A DNA stretch of 64,000 bases from contig NZ_JAOBTH010000023.1 in assembly GCF_025215075.1 (NCBI RefSeq), forward strand, positions 62,001 through 126,000, given 5' to 3'. Source of the stretch: Tenacibaculum haliotis. GTDB taxonomy: Bacteria; Bacteroidota; Bacteroidia; Flavobacteriales; Flavobacteriaceae. Under the pieces are notes generated by a model, which ran no database searches, was not told where the DNA came from, and saw only the letters and a program-made list of their open reading frames with translations. The position numbers and the translations under genes were made by a program. This document shows positions 1 through 9,250 of the stretch, one piece after another (the stretch's first letter is position 1; the number at the start of each line of letters is the position of its first letter).

Positions 1-178
1 CTGCTGCAGATTTTTTAGGCCTCGTATTTAAAATAATTCCTTTCACTAAAAACGAACGAAACCAATAAGGAACATCAATAACACGTTCGTCCATTAAAAA
101 TTCGCCTAAATATTTTTTTACATCCTTCGGATCTGTGCTTTCTGGTGATCCTAGGTTTACTAATAAAGCTCCTTTCAT
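1..178 (-). CDS. hemH: Ferrochelatase, N-terminal part (gene runs off the left edge)
   Basis: Reading leftward from the ATG at 178, the first 59 codons give a protein beginning MKGALLVNLGSPESTDP and continuing through a YLGEFLMDERVIDVP stretch. That is the characteristic N-terminus of ferrochelatase, which inserts ferrous iron into protoporphyrin IX as the last step of heme synthesis. The rest of the gene, including the catalytic His and Glu, lies outside the window. It starts one base after the stop of the upstream SpoU-type methyltransferase, so the AraC, methyltransferase and hemH genes probably share a transcript. The position next to hemA, hemCD, hemB, hemL, hemE and hemF supports the call. 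Confidence 0.93.
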   Translation of the reverse strand, partial: MKGALLVNLGSPESTDPKDVKKYLGEFLMDERVIDVPYWFRSFLVKGIILNTRPKKSAA

Positions 179-179
179 T

Positions 180-701
180 TTATTTATCTATTAAGCTGTT
201 TTTATTTATCTGGTTTGTTGTTTCATATAAAGCAATACTTAAACTGTGTATTACGTTCATAGATGAATTGCGTCCGTACATTGGTATCGCAACTGTTGCG
301 TCTAACAAGTCTGTGTTTTCAATTCCGTTTCTTTCGCTACCCAAAAGTAAAACTATTTTTTCTGTTGAGGTAAAATCAAAATCCTGAATATTTATACTAT
401 CATCAGTAATTTCAATACCGATAATAGTATTTCCTTCTTTTTTTAATTGATTTATTAGCAAGTTGAAATCACTATAGGTATCGTGTTCAATTTGATTTAT
501 GGTGTTTCTAGCAGTACGAGATACATTTCTGTTCTTTATAGAGGGCGAGCTATCATGTAAAAATATTTTTTGCACTCCAAAGCTTTCAGAAATACGAAAA
601 CACATACCAATGTTCTCTGGAGTTCTTATAGCGTCGCAAACAATAGTAATAGGAAACAGTTGCTGTTTGTTTTCGATGTCGTAATGTGTAAGTTGTTTCA
701 T
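180..701 (-). CDS. TrmH/SpoU-family RNA 2'-O-methyltransferase
   Basis: A 173-residue protein of SpoU type with the three family motifs: TPENIGMCFR near residues 27-36 (the motif 1 Asn), LLLGSERNGIE near 118-128 and PMYGRNSSMNVIHSLSIAL near 140-158. The last two form the knot that binds S-adenosylmethionine. Family members methylate ribose 2'-hydroxyls of tRNA or rRNA. The target here cannot be told from sequence; the short single-domain form resembles TrmH/TrmL-like enzymes without an added RNA-binding domain. The gene lies between the AraC gene (stop at 702, no gap) and hemH (1-base gap), so it is probably co-transcribed with them. A functional link to heme is not implied. Confidence 0.85.
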   Translation of the reverse strand: MKQLTHYDIENKQQLFPITIVCDAIRTPENIGMCFRISESFGVQKIFLHDSSPSIKNRNVSRTARNTINQIEHDTYSDFNLLINQLKKEGNTIIGIEITDDSINIQDFDFTSTEKIVLLLGSERNGIENTDLLDATVAIPMYGRNSSMNVIHSLSIALYETTNQINKNSLIDK

Positions 702-1589
702 TTAGTTATTTTGTAAGCTCATTACATATTGTTTTGGTGTGGTACCAAACTTCTTTTTAAAGGCTGCGATAAAATGGCTAGAAGTGCTGTAGCCAACTTG
801 CAAGCCAACTTCATTTACGTTGTATTGGTTGCTTTCTAAAAGTTTGCGAGCATGTTCCATTTTATAATCAAACAAAAAACTGTAAACAGTATCTCCATAT
901 ATTTGTTTAAAACCTTCTTTTAACTTCTTTAGGTTTAAGCCAACTTCGTTTGCTAATTCTTGTAAGGTTGGTGGCTCGCTCATTCTTGCGATAATAATAT
1001 CTTTAGCTTGCCTTATTTTTAATATTTCACGATCATCAACTAAAAACGGGCAGTATTCATTTTCTGTATTTTCACCAGTATCAAAATGAAGACTCAGTAG
1101 CTCGTATGTTTTTCCTTTAATATAAAGGTCTTTCATTGAGCTATGATTTTGTGCTGTTAAAATTTGCTGCAAAGCCATTAAGGTGTTTGAGCTTATTTCG
1201 GTATTGTCGTAATATTTTTTATTCTTATTATCATCACTTAAAAAAGGAATGTAGCTAGCTTCTTTAGAGAATAGCGCATGAAATTTTTCGATAGTGATTA
1301 AAACAGATACCAAAGATGTTTTTGGTAAAATCTCTAAATTTATTGGTAGGTTTTGCTGTGGATTGTATAAAAATATAGCGTGTTTATCTAATACGTTAAA
1401 AGTATAACTGTTTTCATTAAAATGAAATTTACAATTTCCTTTTACACAATAATGTAGCTGTATATAAGAGTTATCGATGTCTCTTTTGTAAACTTCTGTT
1501 TTGTTAGAGTTATTTTGAAATTTTAAGACAAAAAAACCTTTTTCTAACAATACTTCTCTAAACGTACTTTCTGCGATGTTTTTTGACAT
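702..1589 (-). CDS. AraC-family transcriptional regulator next to the heme genes
   Basis: A 295-residue protein. The C-terminal 95 residues or so form the double helix-turn-helix of AraC regulators, with the typical LQELANEVGLNLKKLKEGFK and VGYSTSSHFIAAFKKKFGTTP segments. The N-terminal 190 residues look like a cupin-type sensing domain, but I see no recognisable ligand motif. The gene is divergent from hemA across 209 bases, and its leader contains a palindrome resembling an iron-type box. AraC proteins of this shape include siderophore and iron regulators such as PchR. Control of heme or iron genes is inferred from position only. The start is the ATG at 1589; no nearer alternative fits. Confidence 0.85.
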   Translation of the reverse strand: MSKNIAESTFREVLLEKGFFVLKFQNNSNKTEVYKRDIDNSYIQLHYCVKGNCKFHFNENSYTFNVLDKHAIFLYNPQQNLPINLEILPKTSLVSVLITIEKFHALFSKEASYIPFLSDDNKNKKYYDNTEISSNTLMALQQILTAQNHSSMKDLYIKGKTYELLSLHFDTGENTENEYCPFLVDDREILKIRQAKDIIIARMSEPPTLQELANEVGLNLKKLKEGFKQIYGDTVYSFLFDYKMEHARKLLESNQYNVNEVGLQVGYSTSSHFIAAFKKKFGTTPKQYVMSLQNN

Positions 1590-1616
1590 AGATCAAAATA
1601 GATTTAAAAATAATTT

Positions 1617-1635
1617 ATTTAGAATGACTCTAAAT
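1617..1635. promoter_or_regulatory. Palindrome resembling an iron-type operator
   Basis: A perfect inverted repeat, ATTTAGA-N5-TCTAAAT, sits 28 bases upstream of the AraC start, inside the divergent AraC/hemA region. TTTAGn..nCTAAA palindromes resemble boxes bound by iron-dependent repressors of the DtxR/IdeR type. The regulator here is unknown. It lies downstream of a possible -7 element of the AraC gene (reverse of 1665-1672), where a bound repressor would block transcription. Confidence 0.45.
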
Positions 1636-1766
1636 TGAAATACTGCCAATAGCTGATTTCATTGCAAAAATACACTTTATCTGTGTTTTAGAGATGTTTT
1701 TAGTTTAAAAAACTGATAACGACATTAAAAGTTCTTTCAGCGACATTTTTTTATATTTAATCTTTA

Positions 1767-1774
1767 TATTTTTG
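1767..1774 (+). promoter_or_regulatory. Probable -7 element of the hemA promoter
   Basis: TATTTTTG matches the Bacteroidota -7 consensus TAnnTTTG and lies 24 bases before the hemA ATG. No good TTTG is found 19 bases upstream, so the -33 half is weak. Confidence 0.5.
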
Positions 1775-1798
1775 ACCCACCTTATTGAAGAAGACTGA

Positions 1799-3067
1799 AT
1801 GACAGCGGATACACATAATAAGAATTTATATAACATAGGTGTTAGTTACAAAAAAGCTGATGCGACTATTAGGGGTAAGTTTAGTATTTCTAAGGAAAAT
1901 CAAATACAACTTTTAGAAGAAGCAAAGCAGAGTGGAGTTGATGGTATTTTTGTGTTATCAACCTGTAATAGAACCGAAATTACTGGTTTTGCAGAACACC
2001 CTTTTCAATTAATTAGCATGCTTTGTAAATATTCAAACGGAGCGGTTGAAGAGTTTGCAGAAGTTTCTAATGTATATAAAAACAACGAAGCAATTACGCA
2101 TCTTTTTAGGATGGGTACTGGTTTGGATAGCCAAATTTTAGGAGATTACGAAATTGTTGGTCAATTGCGTCAAGCATTTAAACTAGCAAAAGAGGTAGGA
2201 ACTACCAATGCATATTTCGAGCGTTTGTTAAATCATGTAATGCAGGCAAGTAAGCGTGTAAAGAATGAAACGAAGTTAAGTTCAGGAACCACATCGGTTT
2301 CTTATGCCGCAGTTCAATACATCATTAAAAATTCGCCAAATTACAATTCGAAAAATATTTTAGTTTTCGGATTGGGAAAAATGGGGAAACATACTTGCAA
2401 GAACTTAGCTGAATATACTCAAAATAAAACAGTAAGTTTAATTAATAGAACCGAAGAAAAAGCGGAGGAGTTTGTAAAAGAGCATCCATCTATAAAAAAA
2501 GTTAAGTATAATAATTTAACGAAAGAAGTAGCAAATACAGATATTTTAATCGTTTCTACAGGAGCTTCTGAAGCGACTATCAAAAGAGAACATATCTTAA
2601 CAACTAAAGAATTGCTGATTTTAGATTTATCAATGCCAGCAAATGTTTCGAAAGAAGTAGCAGCATTAGAAAACGTTACGTTGATAAATGTTGATGAGTT
2701 ATCTAAAATTACAGATGAAACATTAGCAATTCGTCAGCAAGAAATACCAACAGCCGAAGCCATCATAGAAACTCATAAAGAAGAGTTTGGTGAATGGCTA
2801 CATCACAGAAAATTTACACCAGCTATTACGGCGTTAAAAGAATCGTTAAAAACAATTCAACAAGACGAAATAGCTTTTCATAAGAAAAAAATAAAAGACT
2901 TTGATGAATCTCAGGCAGAAGTAATTACTTCGAGATTTATTCAAAAAATAACTACACAATTTGTAAAGCACTTAAAAGCTGAAGAAACCTCTGTAAGTAA
3001 TAGTATAGAGGTAATGGCAAAAGTGTTTGGTGCAAATTTAGAAACTATCCATGCAGAAGACAATTAG
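1799..3067 (+). CDS. hemA: Glutamyl-tRNA reductase
   Basis: A 422-residue enzyme that reduces the glutamate on tRNA-Glu to glutamate-1-semialdehyde with NADPH, the first committed step of the C5 route to heme. Visible are the N-terminal catalytic domain with LSTCNRTE (active-site Cys56), a Rossmann NADPH-binding segment VFGLGKMGKHTC, and a C-terminal helical dimerisation region. Length matches the family. The start is the ATG at 1799, after a -7 box. The 3' end overlaps hemCD by 17 bases in another frame, which suggests translational coupling. It opens the rightward heme gene series. Confidence 0.96.
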   Translation: MTADTHNKNLYNIGVSYKKADATIRGKFSISKENQIQLLEEAKQSGVDGIFVLSTCNRTEITGFAEHPFQLISMLCKYSNGAVEEFAEVSNVYKNNEAITHLFRMGTGLDSQILGDYEIVGQLRQAFKLAKEVGTTNAYFERLLNHVMQASKRVKNETKLSSGTTSVSYAAVQYIIKNSPNYNSKNILVFGLGKMGKHTCKNLAEYTQNKTVSLINRTEEKAEEFVKEHPSIKKVKYNNLTKEVANTDILIVSTGASEATIKREHILTTKELLILDLSMPANVSKEVAALENVTLINVDELSKITDETLAIRQQEIPTAEAIIETHKEEFGEWLHHRKFTPAITALKESLKTIQQDEIAFHKKKIKDFDESQAEVITSRFIQKITTQFVKHLKAEETSVSNSIEVMAKVFGANLETIHAEDN

Positions 3068-4634
3068 AATAGGTACACGTGATAGCCAATTGGCTATGTG
3101 GCAAGCAAACAAAGTTCGTAAAGAGCTAGAAGAATTAGAGTATAAATGTGAAATAGTGCCGATTAAATCTACTGGAGATCTTGTTTTAGACAAGCCTTTG
3201 TATGAATTAGGAATCACAGGAATTTTTACTAAAAATTTAGATATCGCAATGTTAAATGGCGATATAGATGTTGCAGTACATTCTTTAAAAGATGTGCCTA
3301 CAGTTTTACCTGAAGGAATTATTCAAGCAGCAGTTTTAAAACGAGCTAACTACAACGATATTTTAGTATTAAAAGACAACGAAGAGTTTTTTGGGCAACC
3401 TAACGGTATAATTGCAACAGGTAGTTTACGAAGAAAAGCACAATGGTTAAATCGATACCCTACACACGAAGTTGTTGGTTTACGAGGAAATGTAAATACA
3501 CGTTTAGAAAAGTTAGAAAATAACGAATGGGACGGTGCCATTTTTGCCGCAGCTGGTTTAGAAAGATTAGGGAAAAGACCAGAAGGAGCAATTAATCTTT
3601 CTTGGATGATTCCTGCGCCAGCACAAGGAGCAATTATGATTACTGCTTTAGCGAATGATGATTTTTCTATAGATGCGTGTGAGCAATTAAACCATTACGA
3701 AACACAAGTTTGTGTGGGGATTGAGCGTGAATTCTTAAACTTATTAGAAGGCGGATGTACAGCGCCAATAGGAGCCTTGGCATATGTTGACGCTAAAACA
3801 GAAGAAATAAACTTTAAAGGTTTATTATTAAGTAAAGACGGTAAAAAGAAAATATCAGTAACAAAAAACGCCAAAGTAGGACGTCATCGTTATTTAGCGA
3901 AAGATTGTGCTGATTATGTAATTAATAAAGGAGGAAAAGAATTAATGGCTGATGATGTTGAGGTAGAAAAAGATTTTTCTATCTACTCAACGAAGAAGTT
4001 ATCAGAAATTCAAAAAGAATTATTACCAGCATCTGTTAGTATTACAGATAGTGATTTTATTAAAATTCGTTTTAACAGAATTGCACCTAAGGTAATTAAG
4101 AATGAGATTGAAAATGTAATTATTACCAGTCAAAACGGTGTAGAAGCAATCGCAAACTCTTTTACAGCAGATGAATTAAAATTCAAAAATATTTACTGTG
4201 TTGGTCGAAGAACAAAAAAGTTAATCGAACAAAAAATAGGAAAAGTAGTAAAGTCTGAAAGAAATGCTGTTAAGTTAGCAGCTTATTTAGCTAAGGAAAT
4301 AAAAGGGCAAGAAGTAACTTATTTCTGTAGTGATTTACGTTTAGATACTTTACCAAATGCTTTAAAAGTAAACGAAATATCGGTAAACGAAGTAGAAGCA
4401 TACAAAACAATGTACAGTCCGTCTAAAGTTGATGAGAAAGTAAACGGAGTTTTGTTTTATAGTCCATCAGGGGTTGAAAGCTATATGCAAGAAAATGTTG
4501 CTGGTAAAGTAGCTTTTTGTATTGGCGAGAGCACCGCAAAAGAAGCAAGAAAACATTTTGATGATGTACAAGTTGCTAATTTACCAACAGTAGAAAGTGT
4601 AGTAGAATTAGTAAAATTACATTTTGTAAAATAA
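3051..4634 (+). CDS. hemCD: Fused hydroxymethylbilane synthase / uroporphyrinogen-III synthase
   Basis: A 527-residue protein, far longer than HemC alone (about 300 residues). Residues 1 to about 300 are HemC: GTRDSQLAMWQA at the start, ATGSLRRKAQW and RGNVNTRLEKL substrate-binding segments, and EGGCTAPIGA with Cys236 carrying the dipyrromethane cofactor. The remaining 220 residues, from the NRIAPKVIKNEIENVIITSQ region on, have the weakly conserved two-lobed pattern of uroporphyrinogen-III synthase (HemD), with FYSPSGVESY and a final IGESTAKEA-type segment. One polypeptide would therefore turn porphobilinogen into uroporphyrinogen III without releasing the unstable hydroxymethylbilane. It overlaps the hemA end. 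Confidence 0.93.
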   Translation: MQKTIRIGTRDSQLAMWQANKVRKELEELEYKCEIVPIKSTGDLVLDKPLYELGITGIFTKNLDIAMLNGDIDVAVHSLKDVPTVLPEGIIQAAVLKRANYNDILVLKDNEEFFGQPNGIIATGSLRRKAQWLNRYPTHEVVGLRGNVNTRLEKLENNEWDGAIFAAAGLERLGKRPEGAINLSWMIPAPAQGAIMITALANDDFSIDACEQLNHYETQVCVGIEREFLNLLEGGCTAPIGALAYVDAKTEEINFKGLLLSKDGKKKISVTKNAKVGRHRYLAKDCADYVINKGGKELMADDVEVEKDFSIYSTKKLSEIQKELLPASVSITDSDFIKIRFNRIAPKVIKNEIENVIITSQNGVEAIANSFTADELKFKNIYCVGRRTKKLIEQKIGKVVKSERNAVKLAAYLAKEIKGQEVTYFCSDLRLDTLPNALKVNEISVNEVEAYKTMYSPSKVDEKVNGVLFYSPSGVESYMQENVAGKVAFCIGESTAKEARKHFDDVQVANLPTVESVVELVKLHFVK

Positions 4635-4713
4635 TATTTATAATCTAAAAAAAAAATGAAAAAAGTTGTCAATAGAGAACATTTTTTCAATTTTTTACTT
4701 TTAACTAAAATTG

Positions 4714-5679
4714 ATGTTTAGAACACGTAGGTTAAGAAAAACAGAAGGAATCAGAAGGTTGGTAAGAGAAACCAAATTATCTGTAGACGATTTTGTTTAT
4801 CCTTTATTTATAGAAGAAGGAACGGGAATTGAAAAAGAAATAGTTTCAATGCCTGGTATTAAACGTTTTTCTTTAGATACAATTTCTAAAGAATTAGATG
4901 AGGTTGTTGCATTAAATATTCCCGCTGTTTTATTATTCGGAATTCCATCTGAAAAAGATGAAGAAGGAACTGAAACTTGGAATGATAACGGAATTATGCA
5001 ACAAGCAATCCGTTTTATTAAAAAGAACTATCCAGATTTATACGTAATTACTGATGTTTGTTTTTGCGAGTATACTTCACACGGGCATTGCGGAATTATT
5101 CACGACAACGATGTTGATAACGATGCAACGTTGGTAAATTTAGCAAAACAAGTTATTTCTCACGCAAAAGCAGGAGTAGATATGGTTGCACCATCAGGAA
5201 TGATGGACGGAACGATAGATATGGTTCGCCAATCTTTAGATAATACAGGTTTTGTAAACTTGCCAATTATGGCGTATTCAGTAAAATATGCTTCAGCTTT
5301 TTACGGGCCATTTAGAGATGCGGCAGATTCTGCACCAACTTTTGGAGATAGAAGAACCTATCAAATGGATCCTTCTAATAGAGATGAAGGAATGCGTGAA
5401 GCTACTTTTGATGATCAAGAAGGAGCAGATATTTTAATGGTAAAACCAGCGTTATCGTATTTAGATATCATTAGAGATTTAAAAAATAATTTCGACCGAC
5501 CAATTGCATGTTATAACGTAAGTGGAGAATATGCAATGGTTAAAGCCGCAGCTGAAAAAGGTTGGATTGATGGCGAAAAAGTAATGATGGAAAGTTTACT
5601 ATCTATGAAAAGAGCAGGAGCTGATATTATTATTACCTATTTTGCAAAAGAAGCAGCAAGAGTAATACAAAACAAATAA
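4714..5679 (+). CDS. hemB: Porphobilinogen synthase (delta-aminolevulinate dehydratase)
   Basis: A 321-residue enzyme that condenses two 5-aminolevulinate molecules to porphobilinogen. Both Schiff-base lysines are visible: Lys191 in [14 protein letters not shown] and Lys244 in [23 protein letters not shown] (Cys116, 118, 126) is the zinc-binding triad, so this is a zinc-type enzyme. An in-frame TTG lies at 4711, but the ATG at 4714 gives the usual N-terminus MFRTRRLR and is preferred. An 80-base AT-rich gap separates it from hemCD; no terminator is seen there. Confidence 0.96.
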   Translation: MFRTRRLRKTEGIRRLVRETKLSVDDFVYPLFIEEGTGIEKEIVSMPGIKRFSLDTISKELDEVVALNIPAVLLFGIPSEKDEEGTETWNDNGIMQQAIRFIKKNYPDLYVITDVCFCEYTSHGHCGIIHDNDVDNDATLVNLAKQVISHAKAGVDMVAPSGMMDGTIDMVRQSLDNTGFVNLPIMAYSVKYASAFYGPFRDAADSAPTFGDRRTYQMDPSNRDEGMREATFDDQEGADILMVKPALSYLDIIRDLKNNFDRPIACYNVSGEYAMVKAAAEKGWIDGEKVMMESLLSMKRAGADIIITYFAKEAARVIQNK

Positions 5680-5748
5680 CGTCATTACGATAAAGAACGA
5701 CGAAGTAATCTATTATTTAAAAGATTATTTCAGTTTGTTCACGATGAC
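5680..5748. repeat. Dispersed palindromic repeat, copy 1
   Basis: Starts with CGTCATTACGA right after the hemB stop, ends with CACGATGAC, and has an inner pair GAAGTAATCT / AGATTATTTC, so the whole unit can fold back on itself. A second copy lies at 28857-28923. It resembles the CGTCATTGCGA...GAAGCAATCT intergenic repeats common in bacteria, here mutated. Confidence 0.6.
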
Positions 5749-5762
5749 AAAATCCAAATAAG

Positions 5763-7052
5763 ATGGAATTTAAAAAATCACAAAAGTTATATAAAAAAGG
5801 ATTAAAGCACCTTGTTGGAGCAGTAAATTCTCCGGTAAGAGCATTTTCTTCAGTAGGAGGGAATCCGTTGTTTATCAAAAAGGCAAAAGGAAGCATAATT
5901 ACAGATGTTGATGGTAATACGTTTGTAGATTTAGTATTGTCTTATGGGCCAATGATTTTAGGTCACCGTCATAAAAAAGTTCAGAAAGCAATAGATAAAG
6001 CTTTAAAGAACGGTTATACTTTTGGTGCATCAACAGAAAACGAAATTAAATTAGCAAAAATAGTTTGTGATGCTTTTCCAGGAATGGATAAAGTCCGTTT
6101 TGTTAATTCAGGAACAGAAGCCGTTTTAAGCGGAATCCGTTTGGCAAGAGCATTTACAGGAAAAGATAAAATTATAAAATTTGCAGGTTGTTATCATGGG
6201 CATCAAGATGCTTTATTAGTAGCAGCAGGTTCTGGTTTAGCAACCTTAAGTTTACCGGGCTCTAAAGGAGTTCCTGAAGGAGCGGTTAGAAATACGTTAA
6301 TAGCAAAATATAATGATTTAGAAAGTGTAAAAGCACATTTTGAAGAGCACGATGATATTGCTGGGGTTATTTTAGAACCAATTGCAGGTAACATGGGAGT
6401 TGTAATTCCACAAAATGATTTCTTAAAAGAGTTAAAAGCATATTTAGAAACTAAAGGAGCTTTGTTAATTGTTGATGAGGTAATGACAGGTTTTCGTTCT
6501 AAATTTGGTGGAGCACAAGAATTATTAGGTGTAGAAGCAGACATCACATGTTTAGGTAAAGTTGTTGGTGGTGGTTTTCCGGTAGGAGCTTACGGAGCAT
6601 GTAATGAAATTATGCAAGAAGTTGCACCATTAGGAGGAATGTATCAAGCAGGAACTTTAAGTGGTAATCCGATTGCAATGGCAGGAGGAATAGCTACCTT
6701 AACAGAGTTAAAGAAACAAAATCCGTATGAGAAATTTAATGAGATAGCTCAAATTATTGAAGTATTCTTATTAGAAAAAGCAAAGAAACACGGTGTAGAA
6801 ATTACGGTGAATAGATTTGGATCTATGATCAATCCATTTTTCACGAATGTTACCGTAACTAATTTTGATGAAGCACAAACTTCGGATACTAAAAAGTTTG
6901 CTACTTTCTTTTGGGAAATGATGCATAACGGAGTTTTCTTACCTCCATCTCAGTTCGAAGCATGGTTTTTATCATCCGCTTTAACAGAAAAAGATATTCA
7001 AAAGATTGCTAAGGCAATTGATAAAGGAATGGAAGCGGTGGCTAAAATGTAA
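5763..7052 (+). CDS. hemL: Glutamate-1-semialdehyde 2,1-aminomutase
   Basis: A 429-residue PLP enzyme of aminotransferase class III that makes 5-aminolevulinate from glutamate-1-semialdehyde, the step between HemA and HemB. Visible landmarks are NSPVRAF near the N-terminus, FVNSGTEAVLSGIRLAR for cofactor phosphate binding, VDEVMTGFR with Asp238, and CLGKVVGGGFPVGAYG with the PLP Lys266. Length and order match the family along the whole protein. It begins 83 bases after hemB, behind a palindromic repeat, and ends 11 bases before the lipoprotein gene. Confidence 0.96.
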   Translation: MEFKKSQKLYKKGLKHLVGAVNSPVRAFSSVGGNPLFIKKAKGSIITDVDGNTFVDLVLSYGPMILGHRHKKVQKAIDKALKNGYTFGASTENEIKLAKIVCDAFPGMDKVRFVNSGTEAVLSGIRLARAFTGKDKIIKFAGCYHGHQDALLVAAGSGLATLSLPGSKGVPEGAVRNTLIAKYNDLESVKAHFEEHDDIAGVILEPIAGNMGVVIPQNDFLKELKAYLETKGALLIVDEVMTGFRSKFGGAQELLGVEADITCLGKVVGGGFPVGAYGACNEIMQEVAPLGGMYQAGTLSGNPIAMAGGIATLTELKKQNPYEKFNEIAQIIEVFLLEKAKKHGVEITVNRFGSMINPFFTNVTVTNFDEAQTSDTKKFATFFWEMMHNGVFLPPSQFEAWFLSSALTEKDIQKIAKAIDKGMEAVAKM

Positions 7053-7063
7053 AACAACTATTT

Positions 7064-7507
7064 ATGAAAATTATTCTAACCATTTTTTTTAGTCTTTTAA
7101 TGAGTTCATGTCCTAGTAATAACAACCAAGAAACAGCTGAAATGATTTCTATATATGAAGGTAGTTTAAAAGGTGACGGTTCAGAAGGATTTACAAAACA
7201 AAATATTGTAATTAACTCGACAAAAGAATGGCAAGATTTCTTAACTAAAATAAGTGTTGATAATCAATTTAAAGATGCTATTGATTTTTCAAAACAAACA
7301 ATTTTAGTAGCAGTTGATAGTAAAAGAAATACAGGAGGGTTTTCTATAGAGGTATCAGAAATAATAAAAAAGGAAGGAAAGTTTCAAGTTACAATTTCGT
7401 CTGAAGGACCAAAGCCAACAGATATGGTAACAATGGTGCTTACACAACCAATACATATTGTTAAAATAAATAAAACAAGCAAAGAAATAGTCTTTGTAAC
7501 GAAATAG
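7064..7507 (+). CDS. Small lipoprotein with a PrcB-like C-terminal domain
   Basis: A 147-residue protein beginning with a lipoprotein signal (hydrophobic run, then LMSSC with Cys16 as the likely lipidated residue). The remainder, from [10 protein letters not shown] through [22 protein letters not shown] to [15 protein letters not shown], resembles the PrcB C-terminal domain, which is found in periplasmic or surface lipoproteins and in a Treponema protease complex. No catalytic residues are expected. It lies between hemL (11-base gap) and hemE (1-base gap), so it is translated as part of the heme transcript. A role in heme synthesis is not evident and it may be a passenger. Confidence 0.65.
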   Translation: MKIILTIFFSLLMSSCPSNNNQETAEMISIYEGSLKGDGSEGFTKQNIVINSTKEWQDFLTKISVDNQFKDAIDFSKQTILVAVDSKRNTGGFSIEVSEIIKKEGKFQVTISSEGPKPTDMVTMVLTQPIHIVKINKTSKEIVFVTK

Positions 7508-7508
7508 T

Positions 7509-8534
7509 ATGATTAAAAACGACTTATTTTTAAGAGCATTAAAAGGAGAAACTGTTGATCGTCCACCAGTATGGATGATGCGTCAAGCAGGAAGATATTT
7601 ACCAGAATTTCAAGTAATTAAAAAGAAATACGATTTCTTTACACGCTGTCAAACTCCAGAATTAGCTTCTGAAATTACTGTGCAGCCAATTCGTAGATAC
7701 GGAATGGACGCGGCTATTTTGTTTTCAGACATCTTGGTAATTCCACAAGCAATGAACATTGAGGTACAAATGAAACCTGATTTCGGACCTTATTTACCAA
7801 ATCCGATTAGAGATCAAAAAGGATTAGATACTGTAATCATTCCTGATGTTCATCAAGAATTAGGTTATGTGATGGAAGCGATAAAAGCTACTAAAGAAAA
7901 GTTGAACGATGAAGTTCCTTTAATTGGTTTTGCAGGGTCTCCATGGACAATTTTATGTTATGTAGTACAGGGTCAGGGATCTAAAAATTTCGACAAAGCA
8001 AAAGAATTTTGTTTTACAAAACCAGTTTTGGCACACCAATTGCTTCAGAAGATAACAGATACCACAATTGCTTATTTAAAAGCAAAAGTAGAAGCAGGTG
8101 TAAACGCCGTTCAGGTTTTTGATTCTTGGGGAGGAATGTTGTCTCCAACAGATTATCAAGAATTTTCATGGCAATACATTCAACAAATTATTGATGCTTT
8201 AAAAGACGAAGCACCAGTAATTGCTTTCGGAAAAGGTTGTTGGTTTGCTTTAGATAAAATGGCAAAATCAGGAGCTGCTGCTTTAGGTGTAGATTGGACG
8301 TGTTCAGCAAGAAATGCACGTTATTTATCAGGAGGAAATATAACTTTACAAGGTAATTTTGATCCCTCTAGATTATTATCTCCACCAGCCGAAATAAAAA
8401 GAATGGTACATCAAATGATAAATGATTTTGGTAAAGATAAATATATTGTTAACTTAGGGCACGGAATTTTACCTAACATTCCGCTTGAAAATGCGAAGGC
8501 ATTTGTTGATGCGGTGAAAGAGTATAGTGTATAA
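7509..8534 (+). CDS. hemE: Uroporphyrinogen decarboxylase
   Basis: A 341-residue enzyme that removes four carboxyl groups from uroporphyrinogen III to give coproporphyrinogen III. The family signature [16 protein letters not shown] is at residues 18-33. [16 protein letters not shown] holds the catalytic Asp region, and [27 protein letters not shown] and [14 protein letters not shown] follow in the normal order. The ATG at 7509 is one base after the preceding stop. Confidence 0.96.
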   Translation: MIKNDLFLRALKGETVDRPPVWMMRQAGRYLPEFQVIKKKYDFFTRCQTPELASEITVQPIRRYGMDAAILFSDILVIPQAMNIEVQMKPDFGPYLPNPIRDQKGLDTVIIPDVHQELGYVMEAIKATKEKLNDEVPLIGFAGSPWTILCYVVQGQGSKNFDKAKEFCFTKPVLAHQLLQKITDTTIAYLKAKVEAGVNAVQVFDSWGGMLSPTDYQEFSWQYIQQIIDALKDEAPVIAFGKGCWFALDKMAKSGAAALGVDWTCSARNARYLSGGNITLQGNFDPSRLLSPPAEIKRMVHQMINDFGKDKYIVNLGHGILPNIPLENAKAFVDAVKEYSV

Positions 8535-8560
8535 AATTTAACCCCCATAAATAATTGAAA

Positions 8561-9178
8561 ATGAAAAAATTACTACTTTTATTAACCCTGTTAGTAGGCA
8601 CACAAAGTTTCTCGCAAAAGAAGATATATTACAAAGATATTGTTGATGATTGTATTACTGTTTCAGGAAATGATGCAGCAATGTTAGAAGATATTGTGTA
8701 TAATTGTATAAAAGATAAGCATATCTCTAATTATGATTTCACGTCGGTAGATGGAGAAACGATTAGTACAGATGCTATTGATATACCTATTGTTTTGTTG
8801 GCTGCAGCTACGTGGTGTGCACCTTGTTGGGGAGAAATACCAGCATTGAATAAGATGGTTGAAAAGTATGATGGTAAAGTAAAGTTTATAATGTTGTTTT
8901 GGGATACTGAAAAAGGTGTAAAAAGAATGGCTAAAAAACTAGATAAAAGAATTTTCTTGGTAGCATCTAAAGAATTAACAAAGAATAGAGCGACTATAAG
9001 AACTTCAGGTTTTATTCATAAGTTAGATTATCCATCAGCATATTTAATAACTGATAGTAAAAGAATTTTAGATTTTAAAAGAGGCGCGGTATCACCAACT
9101 AAAAGTATGGGTTGGGATGAAGTAAATAAAATTAACGAAAAAGAATTAGATAGTTTTATTAAACCTGTCTTTAAATAA
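8561..9178 (+). CDS. Exported thioredoxin-fold protein with CxxC
   Basis: A 205-residue protein with a signal peptide (MKKLLLLLTLLVGTQSFSQ) and a TlpA-like domain. WCAPCW (Cys86, Cys89) is a redox motif in the usual place before a helix beginning GEIPALNKMV. Such proteins act outside the cytoplasm as thiol-disulfide exchangers, for example in cytochrome maturation or against oxidative stress. An in-frame TTG at 8555 precedes the ATG at 8561; the ATG gives a normal signal and is chosen. It ends at a strong terminator, so the hemA-to-here series probably ends at this gene. Its partner is unknown. Confidence 0.75.
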   Translation: MKKLLLLLTLLVGTQSFSQKKIYYKDIVDDCITVSGNDAAMLEDIVYNCIKDKHISNYDFTSVDGETISTDAIDIPIVLLAAATWCAPCWGEIPALNKMVEKYDGKVKFIMLFWDTEKGVKRMAKKLDKRIFLVASKELTKNRATIRTSGFIHKLDYPSAYLITDSKRILDFKRGAVSPTKSMGWDEVNKINEKELDSFIKPVFK

Positions 9179-9197
9179 AAAATAAAAATATAGTATG

Positions 9198-9232
9198 AAA
9201 ACCTCTTTCTTATCAGAAAGAGGTTTTTTATT
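9198..9232 (+). terminator. Rho-independent terminator after the heme/thioredoxin series
   Basis: Stem AAACCTCTTTCT / AGAAAGAGGTTT (9199-9210 and 9215-9226) with a 4-base loop and a following T-run. Confidence 0.85.
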
Positions 9233-9250
9233 TTAGTCAAAAAAATAAAA

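Noticed and set aside
6203..6547. A 114-codon ORF on the minus strand inside hemL
   Set aside because: It lies wholly opposite a well-conserved enzyme, has low-complexity Ser/Lys/Pro composition typical of a reading shadow, and has no promoter or known domain.
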